Positions 1 to 6,078 of a stretch of 6,344 bases of DNA are shown here, piece by piece (positions within the stretch are counted from its first letter, which is position 1; every line of letters starts with the position of its first letter). The position numbers were made by a program, and so were the translations under genes. The stretch lies in assembly GCA_003162595.1 (NCBI GenBank), contig PMNJ01000198.1, forward strand, positions 1 to 6,344. The letters are read 5' to 3'. Source of the stretch: Bacteroidales bacterium. GTDB lineage: Bacteria; Bacteroidota; Bacteroidia; Bacteroidales; VadinHA17. Below the pieces are notes generated by a model that had not been told where the DNA came from, searched no databases, and was given only the letters and a program-made list of their open reading frames with translations.

Positions 1-1149
1 ATCGACCAGGTTTGGGATGCAATATATGATCCTGATAAACATGTGGTGGTACAGACTGCTCCTGCCGTCAGAGTTGCTCTTGGTGAGGACCTTGGTTATG
101 ACCCGGGTGAAAGAGTAACCGGGAAGATGGTAAATGCTCTCAGACAACTCGGATTTAATTCAGTACTTGACACTGACTTCAGTGCCGACCTTACAATTAT
201 GGAAGAAGGTACAGAACTGCTCGTCAGACTTAAGAAAGCGCTGGTTGATGGGGATAAGAATATATCGCTGCCTATGTTCACATCCTGTTCTCCGGGCTGG
301 ATAAAATTTGTTGAACACAAATACCCCGAGTTTCTTCCGAATCTGTCCACATGTAAATCGCCACAACAGATGTTTGGAGCGCTTGCCAAAACATACTATG
401 CAAAGAAACGAAATATTGACCCTTCAAAAATTGTTTCAGTATCAATAATGCCTTGTACTGCAAAGAAATTTGAAGCTGACAGACCCGAGATGCGCTCCAG
501 CGGATTCAAGGATGTTGATTTTGTTCTGACAACACGTGAACTTGCCGTTATGATTAAACAGGCAGGTATTGACTTCAGAAATATTGAAGAGGCAAATTAT
601 GATTCAATAATGGGTGATTCTACCGGAGCAGCCGTTATTTTCGGAGCAACCGGAGGAGTTATGGAGGCTGCTTTGCGTACTGCTTATGAAATTGTTACAG
701 GACGGGAAGTTCCATTTGGAAATCTGAACATTACTCCTGTCAGAGGTATGGATGGAGTAAAAGAAGCAACTATTAAAATTGAAGGCTGTGTAGACGCATG
801 GAAGTTTCTTGAAGGCGCAGAACTGAAAGTAGCTATTGCTCATGGACTGGTTAATGCCAATAAAATAATGAGTATGGCTAGAGAGGGGAAAGCTCCGTAT
901 CACTTCGTAGAGATTATGGCTTGCCCGGGAGGTTGTATCGGAGGAGGCGGACAACCTATTCCTACAAACATGGAGATCAGAAAAAAACGTATGAAAGCCA
1001 TCTACTCGGAAGATGAACACAAAGTGCTTCGAAAATCACACGAAAATCCTGATGTTATTGCAATCTATAAAGAGTTCCTCGACCAGCCTAACAGCCATAA
1101 ATCGCACGAACTGCTTCATACACATTATGTAGAACGTGATAATTTTTAA
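1..1149 (+). CDS. hydA: [FeFe] hydrogenase catalytic subunit, H-cluster domain and C-terminal tail (5' partial)
   Basis: This is the C-terminal 382 codons of a group A [FeFe] hydrogenase, which interconverts protons plus electrons with H2 in the cytoplasm. The frame is open from base 1 with no stop, so the gene begins outside the window and the GTG at 43 is an internal valine. All three H-cluster motifs are present: TSCSPGW at 280-300, MPCTAKKFE at 448-474 and EIMACPGGCIGGGGQP at 910-957. Residues from about 327 match the small-subunit-like tail (EDEHKVLRKSHENPDV) fused to the catalytic chain in monomeric and HndD/HydA-type enzymes. The N-terminal FeS domains, if any, are off the edge. The overall sequence resembles the catalytic subunit of NAD(P)-linked, possibly electron-bifurcating HydABC/Hnd complexes, but partner genes would lie upstream, so this is inference. 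The first motif is odd: it has Cys-Ser where Clostridium pasteurianum CpI has Cys-Cys. Confidence 0.96.
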   Translation: MDQVWDAIYDPDKHVVVQTAPAVRVALGEDLGYDPGERVTGKMVNALRQLGFNSVLDTDFSADLTIMEEGTELLVRLKKALVDGDKNISLPMFTSCSPGWIKFVEHKYPEFLPNLSTCKSPQQMFGALAKTYYAKKRNIDPSKIVSVSIMPCTAKKFEADRPEMRSSGFKDVDFVLTTRELAVMIKQAGIDFRNIEEANYDSIMGDSTGAAVIFGATGGVMEAALRTAYEIVTGREVPFGNLNITPVRGMDGVKEATIKIEGCVDAWKFLEGAELKVAIAHGLVNANKIMSMAREGKAPYHFVEIMACPGGCIGGGGQPIPTNMEIRKKRMKAIYSEDEHKVLRKSHENPDVIAIYKEFLDQPNSHKSHELLHTHYVERDNF

Positions 1150-1176
1150 TAATTAACTAAACTGATCTGACTTTAA

Positions 1177-1208
1177 GAGAAAGCTGGCTATTTTTAGCCG
1201 GCTTTCTC
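1177..1208 (+). terminator. Hairpin terminator after the hydrogenase gene
   Basis: A 14 bp stem (1177-1190 with 1195-1208, one G-U pair) closes on a TTTT loop, 27 bases after the hydrogenase stop codon. No clear T-run follows the stem, so it is not a textbook intrinsic terminator. Its position at the gene end suggests termination or 3'-end protection, and it argues that the rubrerythrin is transcribed separately. The rest of 1150-1331 shows nothing else I can support. Confidence 0.7.
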
Positions 1209-1331
1209 CATTCTAAATTCGGTGGAGTAAAAGAGTTCACAGAATGTTGGATAACAGACAGAAGAAATAGTTAATAGCCTCACTCGATGAAATAAATAAA
1301 TTGTAATTTTAAGATAAAATCATTCATTGCC

Positions 1332-1910
1332 ATGACAAAATCTATAAAAGGAACAAAAACAGAACAAAACCTGCTTAAAGCATTTGCAGGTGAATCACAA
1401 GCCAGGAATAGGTATGAATTCTTTGCAAGTGCAGCAAAAAAAGAAGGCTTCGAACAAATTGCTGCCATTTTTATGGAAACTTCACTTCAGGAAAAAGAGC
1501 ATGCGAAGCGCTTCTTTAAATTCCTTGAAGGAGGAGTAACCGAGATAACAGCCAGTTATCCTTCGGGTATAATCGGCACCACAAAGGAAAATTTAAAAGC
1601 TGCTGCTGAAGGCGAAAATGAAGAATGGTCAGAACTTTATCCTCATTTTTCAGAAGTAGCAAAGGAAGAAGGTTTCACTGAAGTTGATTCTGCATTTAAA
1701 ATGATAGCAAAGGTTGAAACTGAGCATGAGCGAAGGTATCTGAAATTACTTCAGAATGTGTCAGAAGATAAGGTCTTTATAAAAAATGGTAAAGTCTGGT
1801 GGAAATGCCTGAATTGCGGCTATGTATATGAATCTGAAAAAGCACTGGAAAACTGCCCGGCTTGTTTGCATCCTAAAGCTTTCATGCAAATAAGGGAAGA
1901 GAATTACTAA
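1332..1910 (+). CDS. rbr: Rubrerythrin (peroxide-reducing diiron protein)
   Basis: This complete 192-residue protein has the usual length and two-domain order of classical rubrerythrins. These cytoplasmic enzymes of anaerobes reduce hydrogen peroxide to water with electrons from rubredoxin or NAD(P)H-linked donors. The N-terminal ferritin-like four-helix domain (about 1-145) carries the diiron ligands: Glu21 in AGESQARNRYEFFA, Glu54 and His57 in EKEH, Glu95 and Glu98 in AEGENEEW, and Glu129/His132 in ETEH. The C-terminal rubredoxin-like domain has the FeS4 cysteines 159, 162, 175 and 178 (WKCLNCGYVY, then NCPACLHP). Every expected ligand is present, so the protein should be active. The ATG at 1332 fits the family N-terminus. 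No Shine-Dalgarno is visible, as is usual in Bacteroidota. A hairpin separates it from the upstream hydrogenase gene, and it converges with the helicase gene downstream. A possible imperfect -7 box, TAATTTTA, lies at 1304-1311, but support for it is weak. Confidence 0.97.
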   Translation: MTKSIKGTKTEQNLLKAFAGESQARNRYEFFASAAKKEGFEQIAAIFMETSLQEKEHAKRFFKFLEGGVTEITASYPSGIIGTTKENLKAAAEGENEEWSELYPHFSEVAKEEGFTEVDSAFKMIAKVETEHERRYLKLLQNVSEDKVFIKNGKVWWKCLNCGYVYESEKALENCPACLHPKAFMQIREENY

Positions 1911-1962
1911 GTTGATGAGTCTATTTCTATGGTGTTAAAGAAGGCACTGATTATCGCTTTTC

Positions 1963-2064
1963 CCCTTGGTGTTACTTTGTGTCTTACTTTGTGATCCTTT
2001 GTGGTTAAATGAATTCATTTTTACCATAAAGGATCACAAAGGATATCATTAAGGATCTCTAAGG
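1963..2064. repeat. Long imperfect inverted repeat of 11-12 nt units in a convergent intergenic gap
   Basis: The core is a near-perfect palindrome: 1987-2010 pairs with 2018-2041 across a GAATTC-containing loop, with one G-U and two mismatches. Weaker complementarity extends outward at the same register to about 1963 and 2064. The left arm is a tandem series of 11-12 nt units around CTTTGTG (TTACTTTGTG at 1972 and 1984, then CCTTTGTGGTTA at 1996), and the right arm mirrors it as AAGGATCACAAAGGAT and AAGGATCTCTAAGG. The repeat lies between the rubrerythrin stop and the helicase stop, so a bidirectional terminator or mRNA-end role is plausible. The wording CCTTTGTGGTTAAA resembles dispersed intergenic repeats I recall from Bacteroidota genomes, which a genome search would confirm or refute. 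Confidence 0.75.
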
Positions 2065-2086
2065 TTTTCTAACAGACCAGGTAAAA

Positions 2087-5056
2087 CTATCCGATTATAT
2101 TGAGAATTTCCTGTATATCTATATCCTTAAGCGGATTATTACTCGAAATATAAATATCTGCCAGTCTTGATTTTTTCTCCTGCAATCTTACTATTTTTTC
2201 TTCAATACTGTTACTGGTAATGTATCTGTATACGAATACATTTTTATTCTGACCAATCCGATGAGCACGGTTTAAAGCCTGCATCTCAGAAGCCGGATTC
2301 CACCATGGATCAAGAATGAAAACATAATCGGCTGCAGTAAGATTGAGGCCGACACCACCTGCTTTGAGTGAGATAAGGAATATTTTATTCTCCGGATCAA
2401 GCTGGAAGCTGTTTACTATCTTTTCCCTTTGCATACTCGCTCCTGTCAGCATTGCAAAACGTATTCTTTTTTTTCTTAGTTCTTCAGCATACAAATCAAG
2501 ATGTTTGACGAATGATGAGAATACAAGTATTTTATGACCTTCTGCTATAACATTTTCCATATCCTGGAGTACAGTTTCGAATTTGCCGGAGCCAAAACCA
2601 TATTCGTCATTTGCCAGAACAGGGTGATTAGATAGTTGCCGGAGTTTCATGAGTCCCTGGAGGACAACGATTGCCGATTTTTCAATACCAGTCGACGCAA
2701 TACTCTTAAGAATGCTGTTTCTGACGGACGATTTTTCTTCATCGTACACTTTATATTGCTCATCTGTCATATCGCAAAAAACAGTCTGTTCAGTAACCGG
2801 AGGCAGATCGCGGGCAACCATTTCTTTTGTACGTCTTAGGATAAATGGCTGGATAATCTTCCTGAGTTTAAGCTCTTTCTCATCATCAGCCATTTTTTCA
2901 ATAGGTTTTGCAAATTCTCTTCTAAAAAAGGCAAGGTCACCAAGCAATCCGGGATTAACAAAATTTAACTGGGTCCAGAGATCAGTCAGTGAGTTTTCTA
3001 CCGGTGTTCCTGTTAATACGAGTTTAAACTCCGACTTTAACCTGGTTACTGTTCTGTAGAGCATGGAAGCCGGATTTTTAATAACCTGGCTCTCATCAAG
3101 AATAATGTAATGAAAAGAGAATGAGCTGATTAATTCAATATCTTGCCGTATCGTATGATAACTGGAAAGGATAATATCAAAACTGTGAAAATATGAGGTT
3201 GACTTTTTTCGCTGGTTTCCCTTGTAGCTGTAAACTTTCATATCAGGCACAAACCTACTTATTTCATTTTCCCAGTTATAGATAAGTGAAGCAGGTACAA
3301 TGATAAGCGAAGTAAGCTTTGAGTCATGGCGAGGGAATAAACTTAATTCTGTTTCACCTGTAATTTGATCATATGAAAGAAAATCTTCTTTGTTGTGCTG
3401 AAGCATAGCAAGTGCCTGAATAGTCTTGCCCAGACCCATGTCATCGGCAAGACATCCTCCTAAGCCTGCCGATTGAAGGAAGTTCAGCCAGTTAAGTCCA
3501 TCCGACTGGTATTGCCTCATTGTGCAAATAAGACCTTTAGGATGCTGTAGGATGGGTATCTGATCGGGAATCAGTAATTTTTCAAGTCTTTCGAATCCCT
3601 TTTGCCCCTCATCACTGAAAGTATCTGTAATTAATGAAAAATGTTGTTTATGAATTCTCAGGGAGTCATCGGCACTTTTCCCGAACTCAAAAATGTTCTT
3701 GTACTTTGTAAACCAGGTTTCCGGCAGGACAGCTATCGACCCGTCGGGTAACTCGTATTCTCTTATTCCTTCAAGAATGTTTTTTCTGAAACGGCTGAAC
3801 GGAATTTTCCACTCACCGATTCTAACAATTGCCCTGAGGTCAAACCAGTCATTTACAATCTGGCTGCTTATTTCAATGTCTATTGGTTTCAGATTGAAGT
3901 TCAGATTGAGCTTTGAAGTCAGAATAAAGCCTGAATTAGTAATTTCAGAATAGCTACTATTTACAAGTTCTAATGTTGCGTACAGGTCATCTTTTAGTTT
4001 GCTTTCTGATGAGACTGGATAGAAATTAATATCATCATCGGAAAAGAAACCAAGTTCCCCCAGAGTTACACGGCATTGTTTTTCCCAGTCAAAATCCCGG
4101 CTATATTTTCTGAAAATAAAATTCCCTTCATTTTTTTCAAAAAATGTAAAGGAATTCGAAGGTTCGTTTGAGTAAATTTTAGTTCCCTGGTAGTTATATT
4201 CTAATGTGAGGCCGTGGTTGCCTCTTAATCCCGTTTCGAGCTCAAGAAGAGCTTTTTTCACAGGAACGGATTCAATAATTTCAAAACCAGAACTCTCGAC
4301 TTTATAATTATTTATCGTATTAAGCACAAATCCGCTGAAATATTTTAGTTCTGATTTTTTGGGGATCAGGATGTTTTCTTTTGAAAGGAAAGGTCTTAAT
4401 TTGGAACCCTCAACGTCTGAAACAAAAAATATCCTGTGATTCTCCCTGATCAGGCAAGGAGACATACATATAATATCGACCGGGCTCTTTCTGAGATCAA
4501 TAAGTTTTCCTGCAGATTCCAGACTAAGATTATAGGCGCTTTGCTCCACGTCTCTGATAAATCTGAATACCGGCTCAGCGTTGTCTTCGCTCACAAGAAG
4601 CTGATCCTCAGCATGTAATGTTCCTGTTTTTGTCTTCTGAAAATATATTGGAATATTCTCATTCCGTGCTATTATAAAACATTTATAAAGCCTTCTTTCT
4701 ATATAGGGCCTGATAAAGTTTTCAAGCTTTTCAGGTGTAATTTTTTCAAGAAATTCTTTTACCGTTTTATCCCTTGAAAACAACTTAAATAATGCCCTGT
4801 CGGTATATTCATTAATAATCTTAACCAACTCGCGTTCTTCCGAAGTAAGTGTACCTAATGTGTCAATGTTGGGAAAAGGGGAGAGGCATTCTGATAATTT
4901 ATAATAACTCCTGTTAACTTCCTTTTGAATAATATATGGTAAGATAAGAGATCCCCACAATCTATGCTCGAATAAAATCAGAGCGAATATCTTACCCTTC
5001 TTATCTGGCTTTGTTTCCAATACATTCAATATTATATTCCATGCAATAATGGTCAA
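2087..5056 (-). CDS. SNF2/Swi2-family DEAD-box-like helicase (ATP-dependent DNA translocase)
   Basis: This 989-residue protein is a superfamily 2 SNF2-type ATPase, a family that translocates on duplex DNA and remodels protein-DNA complexes. The exact role of the bacterial, HepA/RapA-like members is mostly unknown. The C-terminal half holds the motor: Walker A LADDMGLGKT at 536-545, Walker B box DESQ at 654-657 (DEAQ or DEAH in many relatives), LTGTPVEN at 681-688, FILRRTKE from 738, ILVFSSF from 843, DPWWNPA from 916 and RAHRIGQ at 930-936. The N-terminal ~500 residues have no motif I recognise and no zinc-binding SWIM-type cysteine pattern. The length is normal for Bacteroidota SNF2 proteins. 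The start is uncertain. TTG at 5056 gives the longest frame and a second TTG at 5020 (residue 13) is possible. The first in-frame ATG is codon 198, which would discard a plausible N-terminal block (IFALILFEHRLWG). The upstream frame closes at a TAA before any ATG. The gene stands alone between a terminator and a convergent repeat. Confidence 0.95.
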   Translation of the reverse strand: MTIIAWNIILNVLETKPDKKGKIFALILFEHRLWGSLILPYIIQKEVNRSYYKLSECLSPFPNIDTLGTLTSEERELVKIINEYTDRALFKLFSRDKTVKEFLEKITPEKLENFIRPYIERRLYKCFIIARNENIPIYFQKTKTGTLHAEDQLLVSEDNAEPVFRFIRDVEQSAYNLSLESAGKLIDLRKSPVDIICMSPCLIRENHRIFFVSDVEGSKLRPFLSKENILIPKKSELKYFSGFVLNTINNYKVESSGFEIIESVPVKKALLELETGLRGNHGLTLEYNYQGTKIYSNEPSNSFTFFEKNEGNFIFRKYSRDFDWEKQCRVTLGELGFFSDDDINFYPVSSESKLKDDLYATLELVNSSYSEITNSGFILTSKLNLNFNLKPIDIEISSQIVNDWFDLRAIVRIGEWKIPFSRFRKNILEGIREYELPDGSIAVLPETWFTKYKNIFEFGKSADDSLRIHKQHFSLITDTFSDEGQKGFERLEKLLIPDQIPILQHPKGLICTMRQYQSDGLNWLNFLQSAGLGGCLADDMGLGKTIQALAMLQHNKEDFLSYDQITGETELSLFPRHDSKLTSLIIVPASLIYNWENEISRFVPDMKVYSYKGNQRKKSTSYFHSFDIILSSYHTIRQDIELISSFSFHYIILDESQVIKNPASMLYRTVTRLKSEFKLVLTGTPVENSLTDLWTQLNFVNPGLLGDLAFFRREFAKPIEKMADDEKELKLRKIIQPFILRRTKEMVARDLPPVTEQTVFCDMTDEQYKVYDEEKSSVRNSILKSIASTGIEKSAIVVLQGLMKLRQLSNHPVLANDEYGFGSGKFETVLQDMENVIAEGHKILVFSSFVKHLDLYAEELRKKRIRFAMLTGASMQREKIVNSFQLDPENKIFLISLKAGGVGLNLTAADYVFILDPWWNPASEMQALNRAHRIGQNKNVFVYRYITSNSIEEKIVRLQEKKSRLADIYISSNNPLKDIDIQEILNIIG

Positions 5057-5070
5057 TGTTGGCCGATTTT

Positions 5071-5079
5071 CAAAGGATA
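5071..5079 (-). promoter_or_regulatory. Possible -7 box for the helicase gene
   Basis: Read on the minus strand, the sequence is TATCCTTTG, which resembles the Bacteroidetes -7 consensus TAnnTTTG with one extra spacer base. It lies between the upstream terminator and the TTG start, the only place a dedicated promoter could sit close to the gene. It would leave a leader of about 10 bases to the TTG at 5056, or about 45 to the TTG at 5020. No clear -33 element is visible, so this is a weak call. Confidence 0.25.
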
Positions 5080-5082
5080 AAC

Positions 5083-5117
5083 AAAAAAAGGTTTCCCGAA
5101 AAGAGGAAACCTTTTTT
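5083..5117. terminator. Bidirectional intrinsic terminator
   Basis: A stem GGTTTCC/GGAAACC (5090-5096 with 5105-5111) with an 8-base loop is flanked by seven A on the left and six T on the right. The flanks extend the stem by A-T pairs and give a U-run in either transcript direction. It lies 18 bases after the stop of the small exported-protein gene on the minus strand, so its main job is probably to end that transcript. This would isolate the helicase gene downstream. Confidence 0.9.
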
Positions 5118-5134
5118 ATTGGTTAAAGTAATTG

Positions 5135-5485
5135 CTACTTCTTAATCGTTGTGGTCTTTACCTTTGTTGTGTCTTTATTTGTTTTGTATCTCATATCAGG
5201 AGTACCATCTTTTTTTACAGGTCCTAAAGCTTTTGGCGTTGTCGTTGTTGTTTTAGTTGTTTTTGTTGTTTTGTTTGCTTTAAATCTTTTGTCTGGAGTT
5301 CCGTCCTTTTTTACTGCTACTTTTGTTTTTGTGGTATCTGCAGCTGTTTTAACGGTTTGAGTCTGGGTTGCAGCAACTGTTTTTGTCTGATCAACTTTTG
5401 TTGTAGTTTTGGCGGCTGTTGTTGTCTGTCCGAACGTTGATACAGAAAGAAAAACAACGGCTAAGATAAATGCTAATTTTTTCAT
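5135..5485 (-). CDS. Small exported Thr/Lys-rich protein with two KKDGTPD repeats
   Basis: The 116-residue product starts with a clear Sec signal peptide: Lys2-Lys3, a hydrophobic core LAFILAVVFLSV, and likely cleavage near Gly19-Gln20. It should therefore be exported to the periplasm or beyond; there is no lipobox cysteine. The mature part is low-complexity, very rich in Thr, Lys and Ala, strongly basic and probably disordered. It contains two 15-residue repeats with the pattern VKKDGTPD[K/M]R[F/Y]K[A/T]NK at residues 58-72 and 90-104, 32 residues apart. The conserved repeats within a degenerate background, the clean ATG start and the terminator just downstream indicate a real gene. I recall similar KKDGTPDxRYKxNK repeats in small secreted Bacteroidota proteins of unknown function. 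No enzymatic residue set is visible. A role in binding polyanions or envelope stress is only a guess from charge and export. Confidence 0.85.
   Translation of the reverse strand: MKKLAFILAVVFLSVSTFGQTTTAAKTTTKVDQTKTVAATQTQTVKTAADTTKTKVAVKKDGTPDKRFKANKTTKTTKTTTTTPKALGPVKKDGTPDMRYKTNKDTTKVKTTTIKK
5174..5314 (-). repeat. Two in-frame copies of a 15-residue coding repeat (KKDGTPD motif)
   Basis: Copy one lies at 5270-5314 (residues 58-72) and copy two at 5174-5218 (residues 90-104). They agree at 12 of 15 residues; the differences are Lys/Met, Phe/Tyr and Ala/Thr. The Thr/Lys-rich linker between them shows no repeat of the motif. The core KKDGTPD is unchanged, which suggests selection on the protein motif. 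Confidence 0.85.
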
Positions 5486-5652
5486 AATGAATAAGTTTAA
5501 GTTAAATATTTTATTTTGTGGATGCTAAGTAAAGTACAGATTCTGGATTAGAACTGAAGTTGACAGATTTTTAAGAATTAATTATATTTTTTTTAACAGT
5601 TTTGGTAAACAAAATTGCTCACCGGTGACGGAATAATGGTATGTGATACATT

Positions 5653-5721
5653 AAACGCCGGAGGCGTTTCACCAATAATAGTAGAAGAACATTGTTTCAA
5701 TGATAAACACCAGAGGTGTTT
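5653..5721. repeat. Two mini-hairpin repeats, 52 bp apart
   Basis: Copy one is AAACGCC-gga-GGCGTTT at 5653-5669 and copy two is AAACACC-aga-GGTGTTT at 5705-5721. Both have 7 bp perfect stems and 3-base loops, and both are followed by similar bases (TTTCA, then two variable bases, then AATA). The stems differ by a G-C to A-T exchange on both sides, so pairing is preserved. They resemble REP-like palindromes I recall as common between Bacteroidota genes. Confidence 0.8.
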
Positions 5722-5776
5722 CATTAATATCGGGAAGAGTGTGGTTGTTCAAATGATTGGCAGGATGGGATCAGGG

Positions 5777-5899
5777 GATCCTTCGCTTCGCTCAGGATGA
5801 CAAAGCGATTTAGTGGTAACAATGAGGAAGAAGTGGCGATTCGCCACTTCTTCCCTGTTATCTCCATCAAGAGTGTCATTCCGAGCGAAGCGAGGAATC
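5777..5899. repeat. 123 bp dyad-symmetric repeat element (REP/MITE-like) with covarying arms
   Basis: The outer arms 5777-5802 and 5874-5899 are inverted copies matching at 22 of 26 positions. Inside them, GGTAACA at 5815-5821 pairs with TGTTATC at 5856-5862. At the centre, 5826-5839 and 5841-5854 form a perfect 14 bp inverted repeat around T5840. The whole element can fold as one long hairpin, or each outer arm can fold alone (ATCCT...AGGAT and ATTCC...GGAAT around TCGCTTCGCTC). No transposase is nearby, so any movement would need enzymes supplied elsewhere. The arm sequence is of a type that produces false peptides such as RFLASLGMT and VILSEAKDP when translated, and both occur here on the minus strand. 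I recall such strings from many unrelated annotations. Confidence 0.85.
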
Positions 5900-6052
5900 T
5901 CATTATCAATACACTAATATGATTTAAAGGAGATTTCCAAATATCATTTTGTAGGTTTAATATAATCCGGGAGTTTAAATGTTTTCATAATTGGTGGAAT
6001 TCAGATTTTCGGGAAGGAATCGGGGATCTCTTCAAAGTATTCCCATATTGAT

Positions 6053-6060
6053 TAAATTTG
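6053..6060 (+). promoter_or_regulatory. Candidate Bacteroidetes -7 promoter box for dinB
   Basis: TAAATTTG is a full match to the Bacteroidetes -7 consensus TAnnTTTG. It lies 18 bases before the TTG start of dinB and would give a leader of roughly a dozen bases. The expected -33 region near 6030-6033 reads CTTC, a poor match to TTTG, so strength is uncertain. I see no obvious SOS operator. Confidence 0.5.
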
Positions 6061-6078
6061 TTTTGAATTATTTATGAT

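Larger units (their letters stand above)
5486..6078. other. Divergent intergenic region with hairpin repeats and no gene
   Basis: This 593 bp gap separates the minus-strand exported-protein gene from plus-strand dinB, so promoters for both should lie here. No reading frame in it looks like a protein. It contains the mini-hairpin pair at 5653-5721, the 123 bp dyad element at 5777-5899 and a candidate dinB promoter near 6053. I see no convincing TAnnTTTG box for the exported-protein gene. The stretch 5903-6045 is AT-rich and shows nothing I can assign. Confidence 0.7.

Noticed and set aside
604..1020. 138-residue minus-strand reading frame
   Set aside because: Antisense shadow of the hydrogenase gene, whose frame carries all H-cluster motifs.
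1..1910. Hydrogenase and rubrerythrin as one operon for protecting the hydrogenase from oxygen
   Set aside because: A 182-base gap with a strong hairpin separates them, so co-transcription is not supported.
2649..3059. 136-residue plus-strand reading frame
   Set aside because: Antisense shadow inside the helicase ATPase domain; low-complexity Ser/Phe composition without motifs.
5151..5360. 69-residue plus-strand hydrophobic Val-rich reading frame that looks like membrane segments
   Set aside because: It is the complement of Thr/Lys codons in the exported-protein gene, which alone has a signal peptide and a terminator in the right place.
5653..5721. Possible start of a CRISPR array (two repeats with a spacer-like gap)
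   Set aside because: Only two short copies that differ in sequence, each a complete palindrome, with no cas gene; they fit REP-like hairpins better.
5615..5800. 61-residue plus-strand reading frame
   Set aside because: It runs across both mini-hairpins and into the dyad element, with no protein-like pattern.
5724..5909. 61-residue minus-strand reading frame containing RFLASLGMT and VILSEAKDP
   Set aside because: It is a translation of the dyad repeat element; both peptide strings come from the inverted arms, and no RNA or protein feature supports a gene.
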